Assembly (NCBI RefSeq): GCF_003351765.1 | Contig: NZ_CP031229.1 | Coordinates: 62,001-126,000 of the forward strand | DNA from: Ornithinimicrobium avium | Lineage (GTDB): Bacteria > Actinomycetota > Actinomycetes > Actinomycetales > Dermatophilaceae | Direction of reading: 5' to 3' | DNA: 64,000 bases | Shown: positions 58,928 through 64,000 of the stretch, piece after piece | Numbering within the stretch: position 1 is the first letter of the stretch | How the letters are laid out: every line of letters starts with the position of its first letter | The notes under the pieces: model-generated | Told to the model about the DNA's origin: nothing | Database searches by the model: none | The model's input: the letters and a program-made list of their open reading frames with translations, nothing else | Position numbers and translations under genes: made by a program

Positions 58928-60031
58928 ATGAGCGCACCGGCGCTGCACATCCGTGGACAGGTCCTGGTCGGCCCCGAGGAGGTGCTCGAGGAGCTGTGGG
59001 TGATCGACGGGGTCGTCAGCCTCACCCGGCCGACCGTCGGGCAGGTCGAGACCGTCGAGGGGTATGCCGTGCCCGGCCTGGTCGACGCGCACTGTCACGT
59101 CGGGCTCGAGGCGCACGGCGCGGTCGACCCGGCCCGCGCCGAGGAGCACGCGCTCGCCGACCGCGACGCCGGGGCGCTGCTGCTGCGCGACGCCGGCAGC
59201 CCGGCCGACACCCGCTGGGTGCAGGAGCGGGAGGACCTGCCGCGGCTCATCCGGGCCGGGCGGCACATCGCGCGGACACGGCGCTACCTGCGCAACTTCG
59301 CCTGGGAGATCGAGCCGGAGGACCTCGTCGAGTACGTCCGGCAGGAGGCACGGGCCGGCGACGGGTGGGTCAAACTGGTCGGCGACTGGATCGACCGGGA
59401 GACCGGCGACCTGGGCACCTGCTGGCCGGTGGACGTGCTCACCGACGCGATCGCGGCCGCGCACGAGGAGGGCGCCCGGGTGACCGCCCACTGCTTCGGG
59501 GAGCAGTCGCTGGAGGACTTCGCGGCTGCCGGCACGGACTGCATCGAGCACGCCACCGGCCTGACCGACGACACCATCGACACCTTCGCCCGGCAGGACA
59601 TCGCGATCGTCCCGACCCTGGTCAACATCGACAACTTCCCGGCGTTCGCCGAGGCCGGCCGGGGCAAGTTCGCGACCTACGCCGACCACATGATGGAGCT
59701 CTACGAGCGTCGCTACCAGACGGTGGCGAAGGCGCGGGAGGCAGGCGTGCGGGTCTACGTGGGCACCGACGCCGGGGGCCAGCTGCCGCACGGGCTGGTC
59801 GCTCACGAGGTGGAGGCCCTGACGCGCGCAGGTATGTCGAACCTCGAGGCGATCGGCGCCGCCACCTGGGACGCACGGGTCTGGCTGGGCCGGCCCGGCA
59901 TCGCCGAGGGGGAGTCGGCCGACCTCGTCGTCTACCGGGACGACCCGCGCGAGGACGTGCGCACCATGGCCGACCCCTACCGCGTCATCCTGCGCGGGCA
60001 CAGCCACGAGCGCTCCGGCGCCCGCGGCTGA
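58928..60031 (+). CDS. Amidohydrolase family protein
   Basis: 367 aa. Metal-binding His-x-His in VDAHCHVGLE (about residues 52-58), Lys in DGWVKLVGDW (possible carbamylated ligand), His in VTAHCFGEQ and IEHATGLTDD, and Asp in VYVGTDAGGQLPHG. Short beta domain at both ends (ADLVVYRDDPRED at the C-terminus). Similar to imidazolonepropionase or prolidase-type hydrolases; exact substrate unknown. Good ribosome site GAGGAGG before ATG and TAGCCT (58890-58895) as -10 box. Confidence 0.87.
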   Translation: MSAPALHIRGQVLVGPEEVLEELWVIDGVVSLTRPTVGQVETVEGYAVPGLVDAHCHVGLEAHGAVDPARAEEHALADRDAGALLLRDAGSPADTRWVQEREDLPRLIRAGRHIARTRRYLRNFAWEIEPEDLVEYVRQEARAGDGWVKLVGDWIDRETGDLGTCWPVDVLTDAIAAAHEEGARVTAHCFGEQSLEDFAAAGTDCIEHATGLTDDTIDTFARQDIAIVPTLVNIDNFPAFAEAGRGKFATYADHMMELYERRYQTVAKAREAGVRVYVGTDAGGQLPHGLVAHEVEALTRAGMSNLEAIGAATWDARVWLGRPGIAEGESADLVVYRDDPREDVRTMADPYRVILRGHSHERSGARG

Positions 60032-60047
60032 GGCGCGGCCGGGCCCC

Positions 60048-61625
60048 TCAGGCCGCGGCGGCGGTGTGCTCCCTGAGCGTCAGCAGCACCTCGTAGGCCA
60101 GCACCGACAGGAAGGCCGGCGGCTCTTCCGCCACGACCGCGCCGCGCAGCAGCGTGACCGCGTGCTGGAGCAGGTCGTCCCGGGCGCCGCGCCGGCGCAG
60201 CAGGGCGATCTCGTCCTCCAGCATCCGGTCCAGCAGCCGGGTCGACATCGTGGGGCCCTCGGCGAAGCGCTTGCCGTGCGCCATCCACTGCCACAGCTGC
60301 ATCCGGGCCAGCTCGACCGTGCCGAAGTCCTCGATGTGGCCGGAGATGACGGCCGTGCCCTCACCGGCGAGCCACCCGGTGAGGTAGGCCAGCGAGGACC
60401 GCAGCGCGGTCCGCATACCGGTGAGGGTGGCGCTGCCGGCCAGCGTCCCCACGTCGCGCAGGGCCAGCGGGTCGACCGGCACGTCGACGGAGGGGTCCGC
60501 GGGGTGCCGGGGCGCGGTGGAGGCACCGGCACGCTCGTCGCGGGCCTCGAAGGGCGCGCGCACCACCGGCACCAGGGCCGGGTGCAGGGCCCAGGCGCCG
60601 TCGAAACCCTGGGAGGCCTCGCGCGACTTGTCACGGGTGATCCGGGCGTGCGTCATGGCGACCGACTCGTCGAAGGGGCCGCTCGCCGACAGCGAGATCG
60701 GACCGCCGAGCGCCTGGACGCCGCGCCGGTGGCAGGTGCGCACGATGACCTCGGTGTAGGTGCGCAGGAAGCGGGTGTTCATCGTGAAGCCGTCCAGGTC
60801 GGGCAGCCCGCACTCGGTCCGGTGCCCGTAGGCCCGCAGGTAGGAGAAGACGTAGTCCCACCGGCCGGCGGTCAGCCCGGTCACCCGCTCGCGCAGCGCG
60901 TGGACGATCTCCTCCAGCTGGTATGCCGCCTGGACGGTCTCGACCAGCACGCTCACCTTCGTCGATCCCACGGGCAGGTCGAGCGCCGTCTCGGCCCGGG
61001 CGAGGAGCCCCTCCCACCAGAGGGCCTCCTGCCACGACTCCAGCTTGGGCAGGTAGAGGTAGGGACCGCTGCCGTTGTCGATCAGACGGCGGCCGCTGCG
61101 GGCCAGGAAGAGGAAGACGTCGACGACGGAGGCGCTGGCCGGGGCGCCGTCGACGACCACGTGAGCCTCGGGCAGGTGGAGCCCCCGCGGGCGCACCATG
61201 AGCGTGGGCACGCGCGGCGCGGCGTCGCCGGTCCGGGTGGCGGCGACCTCCTCGATGACCCGGTGGGCGGCCAGCAGCCGGGCCGGGGTCGGGACCAGCA
61301 TGTCCTCGAGGTCGGCGACCCAGACGTCGGTCCCGACCGCCATCGCGGCCTTGGCGGCCTCGGCCGTCGCCGGGGTGGCCAGCTCGACGAGCCGGTGGGT
61401 GAGGTCGGCCGGCGGGGGTGTCACCTGCCACGTCGTGTCCTCGCGGATCGAGCGGGTCTCCTCGAGCTGGGCCAGGTCGGCCCCGTCGCGCACCCGGCGC
61501 GCCAGCTCCTTGCGTGCCGCGAGGAGCGTGTGCCGCTCTTCTCGCGTGGCGCGCTCCAGGGCGTCGAGGGCCGCCTGGCCCTCCTCGTCGAGCAGGTGGG
61601 TGACATAGCTGCTGGAACTGTTCAC
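60048..61625 (-). CDS. aceB: Malate synthase A
   Basis: 525 aa. Condenses glyoxylate and acetyl-CoA to malate, second enzyme of the glyoxylate shunt. Visible conserved pieces: VWVADLEDMLVPTPARLL, KLESWQEALWWEGLLARAE (catalytic Glu), GLTAGRWDYVFSYLRA, and SGHIEDFGTVELARMQLWQWM containing the catalytic Asp. Type A (no long insertion of type G). 64 bp after the aceA stop on the same strand, so the two genes can be co-transcribed from the aceA promoter. Confidence 0.95.
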   Translation of the reverse strand: MNSSSSYVTHLLDEEGQAALDALERATREERHTLLAARKELARRVRDGADLAQLEETRSIREDTTWQVTPPPADLTHRLVELATPATAEAAKAAMAVGTDVWVADLEDMLVPTPARLLAAHRVIEEVAATRTGDAAPRVPTLMVRPRGLHLPEAHVVVDGAPASASVVDVFLFLARSGRRLIDNGSGPYLYLPKLESWQEALWWEGLLARAETALDLPVGSTKVSVLVETVQAAYQLEEIVHALRERVTGLTAGRWDYVFSYLRAYGHRTECGLPDLDGFTMNTRFLRTYTEVIVRTCHRRGVQALGGPISLSASGPFDESVAMTHARITRDKSREASQGFDGAWALHPALVPVVRAPFEARDERAGASTAPRHPADPSVDVPVDPLALRDVGTLAGSATLTGMRTALRSSLAYLTGWLAGEGTAVISGHIEDFGTVELARMQLWQWMAHGKRFAEGPTMSTRLLDRMLEDEIALLRRRGARDDLLQHAVTLLRGAVVAEEPPAFLSVLAYEVLLTLREHTAAAA

Positions 61626-61689
61626 GGGTCCATCCTCCCTGTGCGGGCCGACGGTTGTCGACGGGGTGCCCGGTGTTGGCGCCGGCGGG

Positions 61690-63015
61690 TCAGTGGTGGA
61701 ACTGCTGGGCCTCGGTGGAGCCGGACAGCGCCGTGGTCGAGGAGTCGGGGTTGACCGCGGTGCTCACCGCGTCGAAGTAGCCGGTGCCGACCTCCGCCTG
61801 GTGGCGCACCGCGGTGTAGCCGCGGTCGGCGTCGGCGAACTCGGCCTCCTGCAGTTCGACGTAGGCCGTCATGCCGCTGCGGGAGTACTCGTGCGCCAGG
61901 TGGAACATGCCGTGGTTGAGCGAGTGGAAGCCGGCCAGCGTGATGAACTGGAAGGCGTAGCCCAGGTCGCCCAGGCGGTCCTGGAACTCGGCGATCTCCT
62001 GGTCGGACAGCGCCGCCTTCCAGTTGAAGGAGGGGCTGCAGTTGTAGGCCAGCTTCTGGTCCGGGAAGTCCTTGTGCAGCTCCTGCGCGAACTCGCGCGC
62101 CAGGCCGAGGTCGGGGGTGCCGGTCTCGACCCAGATGAGGTCGGCGTAGGGCGCGTAGGCCTTGGCCCGGGCCAGCACCGGCTCGATGCCGTTGCGGACC
62201 CGGTAGAAGCCCTCGGAGGTGCGCTCGCCGGTGGTGAACGGCTGGTCGATCTCGTCGACGTCGCTGGTCAGCAGGTCCGCGGCGAGGGCGTCGGTGCGGG
62301 CGATGACGAGCGAGGGCACGCCGAGGACGTCGGCGGCCAGGCGCGCGGAGTTCAGGGTGCGCACGTGCTGTCCGGTGGGGACCAGGACCTTGCCGCCCAG
62401 GTGGCCGCACTTCTTCTCCGAGGCCAGCTGGTCCTCCCAGTGCACGCCGGCGGCGCCGGCGGCGATCATCGACTTCATCAGCTCGAAGGCGTTGAGCGGC
62501 CCGCCGAAGCCGGCCTCGGCGTCGGCGACGATCGGCGCGAACCAGTCGATAGGGTCGACGTCTCCGTCCTGCTCCATCCAGGCGATCTGATCGGCGCGCT
62601 TGAGGGCGTTGTTGATCCGGCGGACCACGGCGGGGACGGAGTTGGCCGGGTAGAGGCTCTGGTCGGGGTAGGTCTCGCCGGCCAGGTTGGCGTCGGCGGC
62701 GACCTGCCAGCCGGACAGGTAGATGGCCTCCAGCCCGCCCTTGACCATCTGGACGGCCTGGTTGCCGGTCAGCGCGCCCAGGGCGCGGACGAAGGACTTC
62801 GTCTGGATGGCCTCCCAGAGACGCTCGGCGCCGCGCCGGGCCAGGGTGTGCTCCTCGACCACCGAGCCACGCAGCCGGATCACGTCCTCGGCGGAGTAGC
62901 GGCGCTGGACACCTGCCCAACGAGGATTGTCGGCCCACTCCTGCTCGAGCTCGACGGCCAGCCCGGCCGGGGTGAGCTGGGTGGTGTCGGTCCGTGGCGT
63001 CGTGGTCGTCGTCAT
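61690..63015 (-). CDS. aceA: Isocitrate lyase
   Basis: 441 aa. Splits isocitrate to succinate and glyoxylate. Catalytic loop KKCGHLGGKVLVPTGQH (nucleophile Cys), WEDQLASEKK and the C-terminal QEAEFADADRGYTAVRHQAEVG. Length and motifs match the AceA type of actinobacteria. Start ATG 63015 with GGAAGGGAC upstream. The divergent RamB-like regulator and the inverted repeats in the gap suggest carbon-source control of aceA. Confidence 0.96.
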   Translation of the reverse strand: MTTTTTPRTDTTQLTPAGLAVELEQEWADNPRWAGVQRRYSAEDVIRLRGSVVEEHTLARRGAERLWEAIQTKSFVRALGALTGNQAVQMVKGGLEAIYLSGWQVAADANLAGETYPDQSLYPANSVPAVVRRINNALKRADQIAWMEQDGDVDPIDWFAPIVADAEAGFGGPLNAFELMKSMIAAGAAGVHWEDQLASEKKCGHLGGKVLVPTGQHVRTLNSARLAADVLGVPSLVIARTDALAADLLTSDVDEIDQPFTTGERTSEGFYRVRNGIEPVLARAKAYAPYADLIWVETGTPDLGLAREFAQELHKDFPDQKLAYNCSPSFNWKAALSDQEIAEFQDRLGDLGYAFQFITLAGFHSLNHGMFHLAHEYSRSGMTAYVELQEAEFADADRGYTAVRHQAEVGTGYFDAVSTAVNPDSSTTALSGSTEAQQFHH

Positions 63016-63037
63016 CGGGGTGTCCCTTCCGTGGCGG

Positions 63038-63119
63038 TGTCAACAGGTCTGTGTTGACAACACTGGGGCACGGGCACGGGACCAGGACGTCCATAGGGGT
63101 GTCAAGAACCAGCGTTCTT
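63038..63119. promoter_or_regulatory. Inverted repeats between aceA and the RamB-like gene
   Basis: Three palindromic signals: TGTCAACA (63038-63045) facing TGTTGACA (63052-63059); GTGTTG-A-CAACAC (63051-63063); and AAGAAC-CAGC-GTTCTT (63104-63119). The last lies directly before the regulator's -10 box, a position for autorepression; the first two lie 23-48 bp before aceA. RamB is known to bind such sites in corynebacteria, but these sequences are not its published consensus, so assignment is inference. Confidence 0.45.
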
Positions 63120-63123
63120 TCGC

Positions 63124-63129
63124 TATCGT
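63124..63129 (+). promoter_or_regulatory. -10 box of the RamB-like gene
   Basis: TATCGT, ATG 63136 follows 7 nt later (leaderless). The AAGAAC/GTTCTT palindrome ends 5 bp before it. Confidence 0.5.
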
Positions 63130-63135
63130 GCAGGG

Positions 63136-64000
63136 ATGACGATCGTCCACGACCGCGTCCTGCCGTTCGCCCCCTCACCGCACCTGGAGGGGACCTCCGC
63201 CCCGTCGACGGGCGGGGACGACTCGGTCGCGCTGGGCCGCCGGCTGCGCCACCACCGTCGGGAGGCGGGTCTGACCCTCGCCGAGCTGGGGGTGAAGGTG
63301 GGGCTGTCCGCCTCCGCGCTCTCGCTCATGGAGAACGGTCGACGAGAGCCCCGGGTGTCCACGCTCGGGGCCGTGGCCGCCGCGCTCGGGGTGGAGGTGC
63401 AGCAGCTGCTCAGCGGCGCCCCGCCCAGCCGGCGGGCCGCCCTCGAGGTCCGCTGGGAGCGCGCGCAGCGCTCGCCCGGCTTCGAGAGCCTCGGGGTCCC
63501 CGAGGTGCGGGTCGGCGCCGGCCTGCCCGACGACGCGCTGGAGGCCCTGGTCGGGCTCTACGAGAGCGTCGTGGGACTGCAGCAGCAGCGCGCGGCCACG
63601 CCGGAGTTCGCCCGCGCGGCCAACGCCGAGCTGCGGCGCCTGATGCGCGAGGCCGACAACTACTTCCCCGAGATCGAGGCGCGTGCCGCCGACCTCGTCC
63701 GTGCCGTCGGCCAGGGCGCCGGGCCGGTGACCCGCGAGGCCGTCAACCGGATCGCCCGCCACGTGGGCTTCGAGGTCCGGACGGTGGCCGACCTGCCCGC
63801 CTCGACGCGGACGGTCACCGACCTGGAGCACCGGCGGATCTACGTCCCGGTGCGCAGCGGGCACGACCTGCGCGCCACCGCGCTGCAGGCGCTCGGCCAC
63901 GTGGTGCTCGAGCACGAGGCGCCCCGCGACTACGCCGAGTTCCTGGCCCAGCGGATCGAGATCAACTACTTCGCCGCGGCGGTCCTGCTGCCCGAGGCCA
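63136..64000 (+). CDS. RamB-like XRE/ImmA-IrrE regulator of glyoxylate genes, partial
   Basis: First 288 residues; the gene continues beyond the window. HTH of XRE type at about 33-90 (RRLRHHRREAGLTLAELGVKVGLSASALSLMENGRREP), followed by a helical region and an ImmA/IrrE-like metallopeptidase domain starting near 230 (RRIYVPV, then ALQALGHVVLEHEAP, in which the usual HExxH is altered to GHVVLEH). RamB in corynebacteria represses acetate and glyoxylate genes such as aceA and aceB; divergent placement next to aceA supports the same job here. Start ATG 63136 set by the leaderless -10 box. Confidence 0.85.
   Translation, partial: MTIVHDRVLPFAPSPHLEGTSAPSTGGDDSVALGRRLRHHRREAGLTLAELGVKVGLSASALSLMENGRREPRVSTLGAVAAALGVEVQQLLSGAPPSRRAALEVRWERAQRSPGFESLGVPEVRVGAGLPDDALEALVGLYESVVGLQQQRAATPEFARAANAELRRLMREADNYFPEIEARAADLVRAVGQGAGPVTREAVNRIARHVGFEVRTVADLPASTRTVTDLEHRRIYVPVRSGHDLRATALQALGHVVLEHEAPRDYAEFLAQRIEINYFAAAVLLPEA

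Overview
The window is a high-GC actinobacterial chromosome segment, most likely from a Micrococcales lineage (Intrasporangiaceae or Ornithinimicrobiaceae type; inferred from gene order and protein flavour, not proven). The supporting signs are conserved actinobacterial blocks: M23 peptidase-smpB-ssrA, DUF3039-helicase, pncA/pncB-clpS-DUF2017, cofC-plsC-gpsA-ddl-thiL-rpmB-recG-rsmD-coaD-rpmF-rnc-mutM-smc-ftsY-ffh, and aceA/aceB with a RamB-type regulator. GTG starts are common, and many TANNNT -10 boxes lie 7-9 nt before a start codon, which suggests leaderless mRNAs.

Layout. 1-1743: trans-translation module (smpB, tmRNA with the tag ANSKRSDFALAA) ending in a strong hairpin. 1744-9161: an accessory, partly decayed zone directly downstream of the tmRNA gene. 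It starts with a visibly lower-GC cassette (1941-3453): a MauE-like redox membrane protein, a Tat-signal precursor ending in a six-cysteine hydrophobic domain, and a small two-helix membrane protein. This looks like a halocin C8-like bacteriocin locus, interrupted by one in-frame TAG. It is followed by an ISL3 element and by an IS256 element with clean 9-bp target duplications that cut the end off a membrane protein gene. Next come a frameshifted histidine kinase and a response regulator with a nonsense codon. 9476-30625: SNF2-type helicase, thioredoxin, malic enzyme, envelope and regulatory genes, tyrosine catabolism (hpd with a divergent Lrp regulator), NAD salvage, ClpS, gltX, two tRNAs and a long-tailed HU protein.

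30645-46636: coenzyme F420, phospholipid, cell wall, thiamine, ribosome, CoA, RNA-processing and DNA-repair housekeeping genes, many with start/stop overlaps. 46738-55205: smc, ftsY and ffh (chromosome condensation and SRP targeting), with a striking 80-bp tandem repeat fused to the 3' end of ftsY. 55271-60031: flavin oxidoreductase, protealysin-like M4 peptidase, mismatch uracil glycosylase, acyltransferase-like protein and amidohydrolase. 60048-64000: glyoxylate shunt (aceB, aceA) with a divergent RamB-like regulator that runs off the window; the promoter region holds several inverted repeats.

The most unusual content is the Tat/MauE/six-Cys cassette at 1941-3453. Its C-terminal cysteines have mirror-symmetric spacing (7-11-14-11-7), which predicts a helical hairpin held by nested disulfides.
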